Of a stretch of DNA of 64,000 nucleotides, positions 13,034 to 24,607 are shown one piece after another. Location of the stretch: positions 15,377,501 through 15,441,500 of the forward strand of contig CANTUQ010000058.1 of assembly GCA_947683425.1 (NCBI GenBank), given 5' to 3'. Every line of letters starts with the position of its first letter. Position 1 is the stretch's first letter. The notes below the pieces were generated by a model. It did no database searches. It saw nothing but the letters and a program-made list of their open reading frames with translations, and was not told the origin of the DNA. The position numbers were made by a program, and so were the translations under genes. The stretch is from Excoecaria cochinchinensis. Lineage: Eukaryota; Streptophyta; Magnoliopsida; Malpighiales; Euphorbiaceae.

Positions 13034-14916
13034 CTTAGATTCTCTTCAGCAGCTCTCGGTAGCATTAGTTTGGAAATGTTGCCCAGCTACAAACTGCAAT
13101 TCTCTCTTCCAAGCCATAATCAGTCTATTCATTTTGGCAATAATAGCTCCGTCTAGAATAGATCCCTATAAGTGAACAGATAAGGACTCAAAATATGGGC
13201 AATATTTGACAAAATAGAGGGGAAAGATATTTACCTATATCTGATACCTCTTGATGGCAAAACTTAGTTGCTTAATGTTCAGTCACATCAGAGGAGCAAT
13301 TTCCCTTGGTACACAGGCTAGTTGATGAATGAAGTCATTAAAAGCAGGGTTATTCCTCGAATAAGCATCCCCTACTCCTCCCATAATTTTTATAGTTAGA
13401 AGTGGATGTTCCTGCCTCTGTCGTGTCCTCGTGTGGAAGAGGTCCGAAGGTGGGGATATGTTCGGTTGCCTAATTATCAGGATCTTGGGTTTGAGGTGGA
13501 GTGTCATTTGCCATGCCAATAAGAATAGAGCTTGGGGCTGGAGGCACTGAACTCTGAGAAAATGCCACAAGATTGGCTTCTTACAGAGCTATTGCAGGTG
13601 CTTGATTCATCTGAGCTTTTTGCCTCTTAGCTTTCATTATCTTAGCCATACTAGGTCTGTCAGTTCTCTTCATCACTGCAAGAAAGCAAACAATGAAAAA
13701 GTATTAGAATAGAAGAAGATTAAAAGAATTTACCTTTTTTATTTTGTCAAGATGATTCTTTTGGAGTTATGCCGAGCTGAAGCTGTTCTTTGATGTCTTT
13801 TTTTATTTTGAGCTAGCTGCTTCCACCGAGCCAGCATTTCCTCTTCTTCATCATAAAGATATAAGTGGTTGTCATTTTTATTGAAAAATTGGCCCCACTT
13901 TATTTGGAAACCGAACTCCTCGTCGTTTTTTACAATAAAGAAACGGTTTTTTCAATTCTTCAAGGACACTGAGTTTCCTGAAAAAATTTCCTTATCCAAC
14001 TCGGGCTTGGATGTAGTTGTGATCCTCCATGGCTATCCGAAGTCCCACCACCTGAGTACCCTGGAAGAGCCGACGGGTTAGAGCGAGATTATGTTCAGCT
14101 GCCCACATCCGTAGTGCTGAAATAGTTCACCATGCTTTGGGATGAACTTGGCCAATGGTCAATCCATAATGCTTCAAAAAATTGATCTCAAACCTAGTGG
14201 GGGAAGTGTCATTCCTGCTATAAAATCTGCCTTGTAAACAACTGTAGTCTTTTTGCCGGAGAATTTGGCATTAGCTCAGATGTTGGCTCCGGGAGCCCGA
14301 ATCTTGTAATTATGAGGAATGCCTAAATGGTCATGTAGTTCGACCATTTCGCTACTCTTTACAGTCGAACTAATGCTTCTTACCTGGGGAAGTCTCATGG
14401 GTTCTCTCCTTTCCCCCTGCTTTGGCTGGCTAGTGCTGGGAGACTCGGGAAGGCTGTCGTTGAGAAGTCATTCCTCCATCATGACTCTCTCATTGGAACT
14501 CTCAGAGAAACTCATTGGAAGAAAAAGAAGACAAAAACCTGAAATCCGTTATCTTATCGAAAGCAGGTATCTGAAATCGCGAAAGGGATAAATGTTTGAA
14601 GATGAAACCTCAGGGAAAATAAAAACAGAAAATTAAAAAATAGACAAGGAATTGATAATTCGAAGGATGAAGATTAAAAATTCGAAGCTAAGAGACTTGT
14701 CATCAATGAAGATAGAAGTGGGAGAACAAGGTAAAAAAAAAATAACTATGACAACAAGAGCAAAAACAAGGAAAAGGAAAGGATATGTATAAGAGATATG
14801 AGCCCCCAGAAAGTAAGCGCGTGGCTATGGATGAGTGGCTGTGTCAGTCATCATAACTCCTGGCATGGAAGTCGGAGTGCGTTATGTCACCAGTGCGGAA
14901 TTCGAGGCATTGTGTT

Positions 14917-14925
14917 CCTTTTATA
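14917..14925 (-). promoter_or_regulatory. TATA box of the T1 antisense gene
   Basis: TATAAAAGG on the minus strand, about 400 bases ahead of the antisense ATG and 75 bases inside the 3' LTR. It is outside the LTR, so the antisense gene seems to have its own promoter. Element E has a TATA box in the matching place (55559). Confidence 0.5.
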
Positions 14926-14999
14926 ATTGCTCCAACCGTCGAAATTTGAATTACCGTCCAAATATCCGACATCAATGTCATACACTAGGGGGAGACTTA

Positions 15000-15470
15000 T
15001 GATAACCGAACACTCTATCCATGATTTTGGTAACCGAGTTCATCTGAATATTCTCCATATCAACAACTCGGTTTATTTTAACAGCTCAGAATCAGCATGA
15101 TATTTAGAAAGTTATCATTATTTGCGGAGATCTTCAAAATCCTCATAAGATTCTAATCTCATTATATCAGAAGTTATCTGGAGTTACCTAATCAGATTCC
15201 TGTAAATCAGGAATTAATCACAAATCAGGAATTCAAAAGAGTTCTCTCCTATTTAGAATTTGTTTCCTACTCAAATATGGATGATAAAATCCATAAAAGA
15301 AGGAATCAAAGTATGTTGACTCTTTTTGGAATTTTTTTCAAAATCACAATACTTTTCCTATTTTTGTCAATTTTCTGACTTGACCGTCAGAGTTTCCAGT
15401 ATTAAAAGCCCGCCGAATTTTGTATTTTTTAGGTAACTTGCTCCGGTTGACAATTCGGAAACTGTTATCA
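15000..15470 (+). repeat. 3' LTR of T1 with upstream polypurine tract
   Basis: Starts TGATAACCGA and ends ACTGTTATCA, followed by the TSD ATACA. The sequence just before it, CTAGGGGGAGACTTA (about 14985-14999), is the polypurine tract for plus-strand DNA synthesis. Confidence 0.85.
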
Positions 15471-15475
15471 ATACA

Positions 15476-15960
15476 TATAAATTTGCAATATGAATATCTT
15501 GCTTATTAAACATAGTTTTGGTTACAACAATTTATGTTTCAAAAATTTATATGATTTTTTTTTGTTTACAAATTATGAAGTATAAAATTGATATTTCTGG
15601 ATTGATGTGTTTGATAATTAATAGATTTATAAATGCATTTTTACTTTATTTTATATAAGGTTGTCTATACTATATTTCCAATTTTTTTTAAATAATTGTA
15701 TTTTGTAAAGAAACAAAAAATTCGGTCCAACCTAATCCAACCATGAACCAATTTACGTCCAATCCTGTTCCGAAAGCATTACTTATCAGTCCAACCTTTA
15801 TCAATTCACAAATGGCTTTGATCTTCCTTTTAAAAAGTTGCTTCTTTTTTTATTATTTTTCTTTTCATACATCAGGTAATCCGTTGAAACGGTTAACTCG
15901 AGACTCCAAAACAACAATCCCACAAAAACTCAGAGCGAGAGATATATAGAAGCAGAAGTT
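15476..15960. other. Host spacer and possible leader of the gene fragment
   Basis: AT-rich. Near 15840-15875 a pyrimidine run ends in ATACATCAG followed by GTAATCC, which could be a splice acceptor of the fragment that starts at 15961. No other feature is seen. Confidence 0.3.
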
Positions 15961-16211
15961 AATGGCTAACTTAGCATCAGCACCGACACAGAAGGGAATA
16001 TTCATACCAGTTCCAGTTAATGCCGGCCTAAGGCTTAAACTTTATGAAAAGATTGAAGAGAATGATGAGGTTTCGATTGCTGGAGTTAGCTGGAGTTATA
16101 TGCAGTGGTCATGCAGTTGGAGATATTTTTGGTGTTAGATTTAAGGCTGTGAAGGTCTCTAGCGTCTCCCTGTTGCCCATCTTCAAGGAGAAGGAAAAAT
16201 CAAGATCCTAA
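15961..16211 (+). pseudogene. Short gene fragment of unknown family, likely frameshifted
   Basis: An ATG at 15961 opens 58 codons (MANLASAPTQKGIFIPVPVN...) to a TAG at 16135. In another frame the coding look continues: GHAVGDIFGVRFKAVKVSSV to a TAA at 16209. This pattern suggests one frame broken by an indel near 16085-16110. Base composition is higher in G+C than its neighbours, and in-frame purine-rich codons support former coding. I do not recognise the family. It could also be the last exon of a small gene. Confidence 0.35.
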
Positions 16212-16859
16212 CCCAAGGAAGAATTTTTATTTGTTCTTGAGTGTATCTGCAGAACAATTTTAAATCATTCTAGATAATGAAGTTATATCTTTGGTTTAAA
16301 AAATTATGTCCTTGTTGTTCTTTCCACAAAGGGATAGAGGCAAAGTAAGAGAACAAGGAAGAATAGTGGGCATGTAGATAATCGGTCCAATATCATCCTA
16401 CTTTAAAAATCAAAAATCATTAATCAGTTTAATAATTTCGATTGATTACTTTCTATTTTTTAAACTCATTAATCATTATATTTGGTTAATTATTAAAAAA
16501 TTTCTTAACAAATAAATATAATAAATTACATAAATTGCAAAAAATAAAAAAGCATTATAAATTGATAAATTTCAAAATAAAATACAAATATAATACTAAA
16601 TAAATTTTAAAATAAAAACATAATCTATCACATACTGGTAATTTTTAATTTTTAGTAAATTCAAATTCTTCATTTTGCTACAAACCAAACATTCGTCTTC
16701 TATTTACAGTTGAATCTATAATTTTTCATTTTTAGGATACATAATCTACTACATATTGTTAATAAATACATATATCTATTAATATATTGTTTTAAATAAC
16801 AATAATTGGAAAAATAATTGGAAAAGCAAATAAAAAAGATAGGAACTCCATCTTATCAC

Positions 16860-17080
16860 TAAGGACGGACCCATGAGGAGCATAACCGCATAAGGGGCAC
16901 AATTGCCCCCTTGGCAAAATTTATTTTTCACCCTTAAAAAATTTTATAAATTTCAATTAAGTACACTTTTAATTTTAACTATTTGCTTCCTTAATATTAA
17001 TTTCAACTAAATTTACCCCCTTAATATTGATTTCAACCAATTTTGCTTCCCTTAGTCTAAAATCCTAGGTCTGCCCTTAT
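16860..17080. mobile_element. MITE-like segment with imperfect inverted ends
   Basis: The left end reads TAAGGACGGACCCATGAGGA and the right end, reversed, reads TAAGGGCAGACCTAGGATT. Between them are three similar phrases (TTAATATTAATTTCAACTAA and variants near 16990, 17015 and 17035). No clean target duplication was found, so the class is not set. Confidence 0.35.
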
Positions 17081-17230
17081 TGATCACCATTTGGATTTAA
17101 CTGCTATTGGAAAATAATGCAAGCAGAGTGGAGAATGTATCAATAAAATATTCTTTTCGATTGGGGAAAGAAATAACATAATAAATTAATTAACAAATTC
17201 AATGCGTGCAAAAAAGATTAATATTTTGAA

Positions 17231-17231
<1 letters not shown>

Positions 17232-17276
<45 letters not shown>
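17232..17276. repeat. (AT)n microsatellite
   Basis: An uninterrupted AT run of about 45 bases in an intergenic AT-rich region. Confidence 0.9.
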
Positions 17277-17279
<3 letters not shown>

Positions 17280-18972
17280 ATAAACGTGAATCGGTTAATT
17301 AACCGTAACCAGTAATTTTTCGAATGATCAACTCGTAACCATAAAATTATTCAAAAAATTCATAATATAAAAAAATGATTCGCAAAAATTAGTTCGGTAC
17401 GATTAATTATAAAATTGTTATTTTTTTTGCGTATTCTTAACAATGTGTGCAAAAAGATGGAGTAATTTTTTTTTTTAAAGAGTAAGAAAGCAATTTATAA
17501 ATAATAAATATCATTAAATGGAACAGGATGTAAAAATTGCCATGTGAAAATTGCTACTGTATGGATGTACTACACCATCTGATATGCTATATAGAAACAT
17601 CACTGAAGCAGTGGCGACATTATGCGTACTGTTGGGGCTATTGCCTCTATAAGGAGCTATTTAGTTCTGAAAAATAAAGTCAGTTTTTCAGAAAATTATT
17701 GTAAAAAACTTTAAAAATGAAAAATGCTGTTTAGTTGTAATATTTTTCAATTTAGAAAATTAGAAAACTATTTTTTGAATTTTTTAAAATTACACTATTG
17801 TATAAAAAATACAAAAAATATGTTTTCTCATTTTTTCTTTATTAAATAAGTGTTTAAATCTCAGTACACTACTTTATTTTCTAATTCATAAAAAAGAAAT
17901 CTAATATAACATTTCATCTTCTGCTACAACAACCAACTACTATATCGGTTTTTTTTTTTTACCATATTTCTCATTGATTTCTTATTTAATTATATATAAA
18001 TTTTTTATTTTCACTATAATAATTGTTTTTTTTTGTTTCTATTTGATTATCACATACAGTAGTTTGGTTTCTTTTAATCTAGAGACTCATTTTATTTTAT
18101 TATGATTATCATAAGAAGACTATAATTATAGTTTTTTTTTGTAAAAAAATTTAAAATTTATTTGATTAATTGAATGTTATTATTTAAGTTCACTTATATC
18201 TTGTCTAAAATTTTCACATATACTTATTAGCATTTTAAGCATTGATTATCTAAAATATTATTAATATAAACAACAATTATTTTAATTATATTGATAGAAT
18301 ATATAGAATATTAAAAAAAATATAAAAGAGATGGAAAATAAAAATACTGATAAAAGAAGAAAACCAAATATGATTTCTAATTTTCAATTTTTTATTTTGT
18401 AAAATAAAAAAATAAAAATTAAAAAATTTAGCTTTAGCCCTCTAAATTCAGGCTTAATAATTATTTTATTCTATAAATTTTACCCTTTTTCTAATTTTGC
18501 TTTTTAAGAACCTTTTTTTTTTCTTTTTTTGTTACCGCTCATGCAGCCAAACAATGATAAGAAAAGAATGATTTAGACGCTTTACTGCGGCCCGCTCACT
18601 GTCTGCACTCTGGAGGAACTTTTAGCTGGCTGTCTTCTTTCTATCCAGAACTCATTAACCGAAGTTAGTTACAACTTGCGACCTTCAACCGATCAAAGAG
18701 TTTGATATCCTGTTTGACTACGCCACGTCAGACAAATCTTACCACTGCGACGTCGTTCTAATTTGTCAAATTATAATTGGTGGACCAATTGAAAGCCTGT
18801 TTCCAAGCCCAAGCTGAGCTGTCAGCTGTCGAACTTCGAACAAGAAAATATTAAAAAAAAAAACCAATGGAACCTCCTGTCTCATCCTTACAATTTTGGT
18901 AATTCCCCATTTTTATAGGATTGTCGTTCTTGAGTGTCTGAAGTTTCCCTGTTTTCTTGTAAACTAAGCAAG

Positions 18973-20335
18973 ATGTCAAATTCAGAAGATAAAGCACCTG
19001 AGAACCAATCTCCCACACTGCCGGCTAACCAATCTCCAACACCATCGGCTCCTCCGGTGGCCGACGTGGAGGCGGGAAACGTCTTCGGAGTGGGGGCCAT
19101 CACAAGGAGGTGGAAAAGGGCGGAAATTTTGCAGAGGGGATCATTGGCGCTGAGAGGATTGGGTCTGTTATTCTCTTTGCTCGCTTTTATTATCATGGCC
19201 AGTAATAAACATGGCGATTGGAAAAATTTTGATAGATATGAAGAATACAGGTAAAATAGAAATCTTAAGCCATTATGTAATGATAATTATACCATTGCTA
19301 TAACAATTTTTTGTTTTTATTTTGATAGGTATTTATTGGGTATATCGATACTTTCGACTTTGTATACGGGAGGACAGGTGTTTCGGCATGTTCACGAGCT
19401 TTCCACCGGAAAACTTCTGCTTGATCGTAGGAGGTCTGCCATGGTAGACTTCTTCGGTGATCAGGTTAGAATTTCAATTTTCCGCTTATTCAATTTTCAG
19501 TTTTTGTTCGGTTGCAGAGAAAGGGTCAAACAAAATTTAATATTCCCCGTTTGGAGCATTAAGGGTCAAATCTAAAATATATTTTAGATTCCAACGTATC
19601 TTCTTCTTCTTCTTCTTCTTCTTCTTCTTTTTCCTTTTTTTCCTTTATATTTTACACATCATATATAAAATCTGGCTGTGGATTGCTAATGTGTATGCAT
19701 TTATATGATCATACATTTATAGGATATTTGGAAAAGAAAAGAGCAAAATTTTATCTTCTTGGAGGAAAAGCAATGGCATTCTCATTCTCGGGCTAAACAT
19801 AGGAAAGGTCTTGCTTGTGACTTAATTGGCATACTCGTCTTTCCTGCCACGTCTTTTTACTTTCTAGAAATTATGTCACTTTGCATATGGGTCCAATTAT
19901 GAAACTATGTTTTCCATAAATCAATTTAATTCCACATAGAAGACATCATGTAATGCATTCAAGATCTTATGGTACATATATGACGTCTATCTACAAGGAC
20001 AACTTGGTATAATTGGTACTGGATGTTGCCATAATTTTTTCAAACATATGATCACATTTTAATTTGTGCACTTATTTTTAACGTTACGTTGTAAATTGTA
20101 ACGTTTTCTCGTTTGGTTTGTTTATTATTCTATTTCAATGCAGATTATATCCTATCTGTTGATATCTTCAGCATCAACAGCAGTTCCCTTGACGAACAGG
20201 ATGCGCGAATCAACAGATAACATATTTACAGATTCCTCTGCATCAGCTATTAGCATGGCATTCTTTGCATTCTTCTTACTGGCGTTGTCAGCTCTAATTT
20301 CAGGATACAAGTTATCAACTCAATCTTACATATAA
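18973..20335 (+). CDS. CASPL4B1: CASP-like membrane protein, subfamily 4B (CASPL4B1-like)
   Basis: Three exons, 18973-19250, 19329-19464 and 20144-20335, all with GT...AG introns, give 201 residues. The Pro-rich N-terminus (1-45) precedes four predicted membrane spans near residues 57-76, 94-113, 131-153 and 172-193. This is the MARVEL-like CASP fold, whose members are four-span plasma-membrane scaffold proteins. Landmarks match CASPL4B proteins: ITRRWKRAEILQRGSLALR, YEEYRYLLGISILSTLYTG, VDFFGDQIISYLLISS and NRMRESTDNIFTDS. The ATG at 18973 is preferred over an in-frame ATG at 18934 because the family starts with a short polar tail. Intron 2 contains a TTC microsatellite near 19600-19630. No defects seen. 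The 3' end faces WRKY33, as in Arabidopsis At2g38480/At2g38470. The exact paralogue number is by recall. Confidence 0.9.
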
Positions 20336-20727
20336 CAGGCTTGTTTTAGTTCTAGTTTTTTTATTCTTTATGTGTCGATTGCTAATAGTTTAATGTAAGT
20401 AATACATGAATTCAACAGATGCATTTTCCTTGTATTGTTTCAATGTTTTATTGTAAGATACATATGATGATGATAATCTTTAGAATCCTGAAGAAAAGTC
20501 AAAACTTACTTGGTCCAACAAGGCTGCTTACCAAAATGAACATATATTGTTGAAATTATTGTTGTCCTGTGACTGTGATACATTGAGGCCTAGTCTGTGC
20601 TTCTTCTATGTGGCCTCAAAAACAAATGAAATAATTGCAGCTACAACTAAGACTATACTAGGAAAATAAAATCTAATTCAACAAGGTTTCCAGAAAATAT
20701 CCTAACTTCTATCGTAGTTAGTTGTTT
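20336..20727. other. Spacer between two convergent genes
   Basis: 392 bases hold the 3' untranslated regions of both genes. No transposon border is seen. Confidence 0.6.
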
Positions 20728-23201
20728 TTAAGACAGAAAAGAGTCAAGAAATGAGTCATCCTTCGGCTCTTCCTTGGCGCTGGAGAAAACACCTTGTGTG
20801 TATTGTGTTTGATTCATGTAGGAGGCAGTTGGCCTAGCGAAACCTGACAATCCGACATTTCCTGTACCCTGCAGCATATCTAGGGTGAATGGTGCTTGGG
20901 TTGCTGATGTTGGCAACCTGTTGGATGTGACTGAAGGTCTTATCGGTATAGGCATATTGTTGCTGTTAGCATTCATTGGTGCTCTATTCGATGCATAGCC
21001 ACTGCCACGGGCAGCTGGAACATCATGGTTGTGCTTCCCCTCGTACGTGGTGATCACGGCCCTCGTATCATGCGATGCTCGTTCCACATGTTTCCGAACA
21101 GGACAACCAATTGATGTACACTTGTAGTAGCTCCTGCAGATTATGAAGAATTGCAAAACTTAATACACAAAGCAGATAACAACTTACTGACGAGAAAGCA
21201 GCAAACATGTGCGTTACTAATTTACCTCGGATTGGGATTTCCTTTAACTACTTTCTGTCCATATTTCCTCCATCTATACCCATCATCAAGTATGTCAATA
21301 TCACTTGTAGTTTGAACTACAATTCTGGGTTCTCGAACAGTTCTGCTCCCAGCAGCCAAAATACTCTCATTTTCACTCTGTCCCTTACTGTAAAAAACCA
21401 TATTAAAAAGCATTATTATAAACTCATTATCCAATTACAAGAACACAACAAATCAAATTCATAAATTGAACATCTTTTTATCTGCTTACAATCTTTTGGC
21501 ATCAGGTTCATTTTCATCATCATCTGCCACTGAATTACTAATTGGAGAATTTTGCTCAAAGTCATCATCACCAACAGAAATAGAAGAATCCTCCTGCATG
21601 GTGGCAGACTCGAATGGAGTAGCCGATTGATCAGAGTATTCAGAGCCGGTAGCAGCAAGTTGGACAGACTGAGAGGATGATCTTGTAGACTGAGGCTTAG
21701 GATGGTTATGACTTCCTTTATAGACAATTTCAGTAATCTGTCCATCCAAAGATCTTTCAACCTTTTTCTTTGTTGGGCAATTAGGAAATGTGCACTTGTA
21801 ATAACTCCGGGGATTCTCGCTTCCTTTAACTTGTTTCTGGCCATACTTTCTCCAGTTGTATCCATCATCTGATCTTCTTTGCTCTCTCATATATGGAGCT
21901 GGTTGATTATAGTGATTGTAATTACTGGGTTGAGAAGGAGTAGCATTACTTAGCATGCTTGTCTGAAGTGGAGCCATTTCTGATGAGAAATTCTGAATTG
22001 GTGTAAATTCTGATTTCACTCCTCCCTTTTCTAAAGAGAAATCTGCTTGCTTTGTGGGTTTGTTAAAATTCCAACCTTCTTGTTGCCATTTCATTGATTC
22101 CTCCTGTTAAGTAGAGTGAAAGAATGTTAGCCGAAAAAACAAATTTTAGAAACACCGAACATTCGTAATTTATATGCATAACATTTTGCTATTCGTGCTG
22201 TTGGGTTAGGAATCTAAGTTATAACCTTTTGGATGCTAAAACAATAAAGTATTTATAGAAAAACAGACTAAAAGAGTATCATAGCAAACATGTGGGGTTC
22301 ACTTTTGGTTGACATGCAGTTGCTCAATTATCCCTTATTAACATCACAACTAAAATAGGGTAAATTTAGTACGATTTTTTTTTTTAAAAAAATTTCAGTA
22401 TCTGATCCCACTTCTCAGCCTGTAGACTCACAAACTGGCAAATCGCACGAGATTCGAAGCCGACTCCTCTAGTCATAGCATTCCATCTCACCGGTTACAA
22501 GAATAAAAATATTGAAAATAAAGGCACAGGGCAAGACAATTTGAAAAAAATGGAGCCAAAAACAGGAAGAGAATATCATACCCCAGTGGCAATGTTTGAA
22601 GAAGAGTGAATGATGGATGATGATGATGATGATGATGTAGAAGGCCTCGTTTGGGTTTGGAATGAAAAATCAGAGTAATTTTTCTCTTCCCCTCTAAAAT
22701 CACGCTGATTATCATTAGAATTACCCCTCCAATTAAAGGTTTGACCAGCAAATGCCCCAGTAGTTGGCGATGGAACAACCTAAATAAAAACAAACACGCA
22801 AACGAACTTAAGATTAATATTAGAACAAAGTCCAAAGCAGAAGGCGTTTTAAGAAACCAAAATATAACTCAACTTACATTAGAGGTAGAAAAAAGAAAAG
22901 GCGAGTCAAGAAGGTCAGTTGGGCTTAAACCAGGAGGAATAGCTAAATAAGAAGAAGGGGAAACAGGAGGAGGAGAAAGAGGTAAAGAAGAAGCAAAAGA
23001 CTTAATTTTGGGGATTTCAATGCCAAATCTATCAGTTCCTTGTTCGAAAAGTCCCCAGCCCATATTGTCCATTGAATCACTGGAAACAAGATTTGTGAAA
23101 GAAGAAGAAGAAGAAGTCATAAGCATGTGGGTTGAGAAAGAGAATTTGGTAAGAGAATTTATAGAAGTATTATTATTATTTAAGGAAGAAGAGGAAGCCA
23201 T
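20728..23201 (-). CDS. WRKY33: Group I WRKY transcription factor (WRKY33-like)
   Basis: Five exons on the minus strand, 23201-22878, 22779-22582, 22103-21490, 21387-21226 and 21133-20728, join without a frame break into 567 residues. The first WRKYGQK is at about 258-264 with C278, C283, H306 and H308 (CX4CX22HXH). The second is at about 418-424 with C438, C443, H467 and H469 (CX4CX23HXH). This two-domain zinc pattern defines group I. The last intron falls after NPNPR, the conserved intron site of this class. The N-terminus has Ser-Pro sites (LPLSPPPVSPSS, LSPTDLLDSPF), as in WRKY33 proteins phosphorylated by defence MAP kinases. A Ser repeat from ATG/TCA triplets lies near residue 155. Known WRKY33 proteins bind W-boxes (TTGACY) and control camalexin and necrotroph defence; that role is inferred here from family and position. 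Confidence 0.95.
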
Positions 23202-23316
23202 AAGAGAAAGGGAATTTAATTTAAGAAGAGAAAGAGGGAGGTTTTTTCATGGGTGACTTGGTGAAGTTTGCATTAAGGTCCTTCTCCATGCTTCTTCTCA
23301 GAACCTAAAGGCAAGT

Positions 23317-23364
23317 TTGACCGTTGAAAATTCATATTCTGAGTCAAAGCTTGTGGGTTTGACT
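23317..23364 (-). promoter_or_regulatory. Cluster of three W-boxes ahead of WRKY33
   Basis: Three TTGACY sites lie within 48 bases: TTGACC at 23317-23322, AGTCAA (TTGACT on the minus strand) at 23342-23347 and TTGACT at 23359-23364. They are 116-163 bases upstream of the WRKY33 start codon. WRKY33 of Arabidopsis has a W-box cluster and is known to act on its own promoter, so self-regulation is a fair inference. Confidence 0.65.
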
Positions 23365-23553
23365 GGGCTTTTTTTTTTGGCCCTCTCTAATTGTGAATTG
23401 GCGGCTCCATAACCGTAAGAACTCAGCTTCTGTAATTTGTGAGCCTGGAAGCTCTGTGGCGAGCCACTTGTCCTTACCCTTGCCTGTTTAATTTAGGCTT
23501 TATCAGTCCTAAACAGCCGAGCAGTAAAAATCTGTCATGGTCATGGTCTTTTA

Positions 23554-24599
23554 TAATGTTATCGAAACCGGATCGGATAGAAAATTGTTAAAATTGAAGG
23601 TTCGTGATTCAATCGGCTCGATCGGATTCAATCAGATTTTTTTTTTATTTTTTAAAATATTATTAATTAGTATAATTTTTATAAATATTACCATATAAAC
23701 ACTCAAATAAAAAAAAATCTATCAAAATATTTAATATACGCTATAAATATACTAATAATAAATTATAAAATATATTAAATATTCACAAAAAATAAATTTT
23801 AAATATTCAAACAAATTCATTTTACATTATATATATTTAAAAAAAAGTCATTTTCATCACTTATCATCATCGTCATTCTCATTATCGTTGTCGTCATGTC
23901 CATCACTATTACCAATACTCCTGCTACAAAATAAATAACCAACTCACTTACACCTTTAACACTTTGAGCCTGACTGCTACACTTCTTTTCTTTTCTTATT
24001 GTATTGATCAGAAATGGAGAAATAAACATCATTAATTCTCATTGCACTGTACATCCTACACATTTTGTATTCTTTCTTTTCCTTATACCCACACTTTCAC
24101 ATTTTAATTTTTTTTTTTAAAAAATTATTACTTAATTAGTTATTTTTATGTTAAAATATTTTATTTTATGAGTTTTAATTTAAAAATTAAATAATTCAAT
24201 AACTGTAGATGAAATTAAAAAAAAAAGGTAGAAAATTATTTTTAAGTTCACCAGTTTTAATAAATAATTTATTCAATTTTTTTATTTTATTGTATTTTAT
24301 TGAATTATTAAACTATTATATTGTTTTTATTAAGTCCAAACGTGATTAAATAGTAAAAGAATCAATTATTTGCTAAATAAAACTTCTTAGATTATTTATT
24401 TTTTATTTTTATGAAAAAAACACTTATTTTATTAATTATTTTAAACTAAAAAGCATATAATAAAATATAATACGGTTTTGTCCGGTTCTCCGGTTCTTTC
24501 CGGTTTTTTCGGTTTAATCCGGTTTTTTCAGTCCGATTTTATATAGTTGAACCAACCGGTTAGACAGCCGATTCTCGGTTAAACCGGTTCAATAACATT
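23554..24599. mobile_element. TIR element (MITE-like) close to the WRKY33 promoter
   Basis: The left end TAATGTTATCGAAACCGG and the right end, read backwards (AATGTTATTGAACCGG), form a terminal inverted repeat. Runs of CCGG-bearing phrases (CCGGTTCTCCGGTTC at about 24480) sit inside the right end. Possible 8-bp TSDs are GTCTTTTA (23546-23553) and GTCATTTA (24600-24607), with one mismatch. There is no transposase. It starts 353 bases upstream of the WRKY33 ATG. A TATA-like string (TATAAAAG, minus, 23548-23555) spans its border. Confidence 0.5.
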
Positions 24600-24607
24600 G
24601 TCATTTA

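Larger units (their letters stand above)
8862..14515 (-). pseudogene. Antisense gene of T1 (Transposase_28-like), split by a solo LTR
   Basis: The gene reads opposite to pol, from an ATG at 14515 to a TGA at 8862-8864. The N-terminal part (FLKHYGLTIGQVHPKAW near 14120-14190) fits the 'putative gypsy type transposon' family PF04195. A Pro/Thr-rich linker follows (about 13400-13560), then MAWKRELQFVAGQHFQ near 13090, and after the insertion a Lys/Glu coiled coil (AELEKHKVELEKAKKEKADL, about 8990-9070) and an acidic end LDDVHPDE. A likely intron is 13681-13732 (GT...AG on the minus strand). The solo LTR at 9178-13033 separates the last part. Early TGA and TAG stops and frame shifts make it non-functional. 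The role of these antisense genes is unknown. Confidence 0.7.
4981..15470 (+). mobile_element. Ty3/Tat-like LTR retrotransposon T1, internally deleted
   Basis: Two related direct LTRs (4981-5454 and 15000-15470) are flanked by the 5-bp duplication ATACA (4976-4980 and 15471-15475). Pol runs on the plus strand in the order RT, RNase H, integrase, which is Ty3 order. A gene on the opposite strand lies between pol and the 3' LTR, a layout known from the Retand/Grande branch of Tat elements. Gag, protease and the first part of RT are missing: the LTR passes almost directly into mid-RT at about 5475. The LTRs differ at many positions, so the insertion is old. A nested solo LTR (9178-13033) adds nearly 3.9 kb. 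Confidence 0.85.
16212..18972. other. AT-rich spacer and upstream region of the CASPL gene
   Basis: Long AT-rich stretch with no gene. It holds a MITE-like segment (16860-17080) and an AT microsatellite (17232-17276). From about 18560 the composition becomes balanced, which probably marks the promoter and 5' leader of the gene starting at 18973. TTTTTATAGG at 18911-18920 could be a weak TATA box, about 55 bases before the ATG. Confidence 0.4.

Noticed and set aside
12661..13038. 125-codon open frame in the outer solo LTR
   Set aside because: No family match; it lies in the end region of an LTR with repeated short phrases, so probably chance.
16860..17080. A definite transposon class and TSD for this segment
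   Set aside because: Inverted ends are imperfect and the flanks do not match cleanly, so only a low-confidence MITE-like call is kept.
21416..21868. 150-codon frame overlapping WRKY33 exon 3
   Set aside because: Out-of-frame shadow of the exon that encodes the first WRKY domain.
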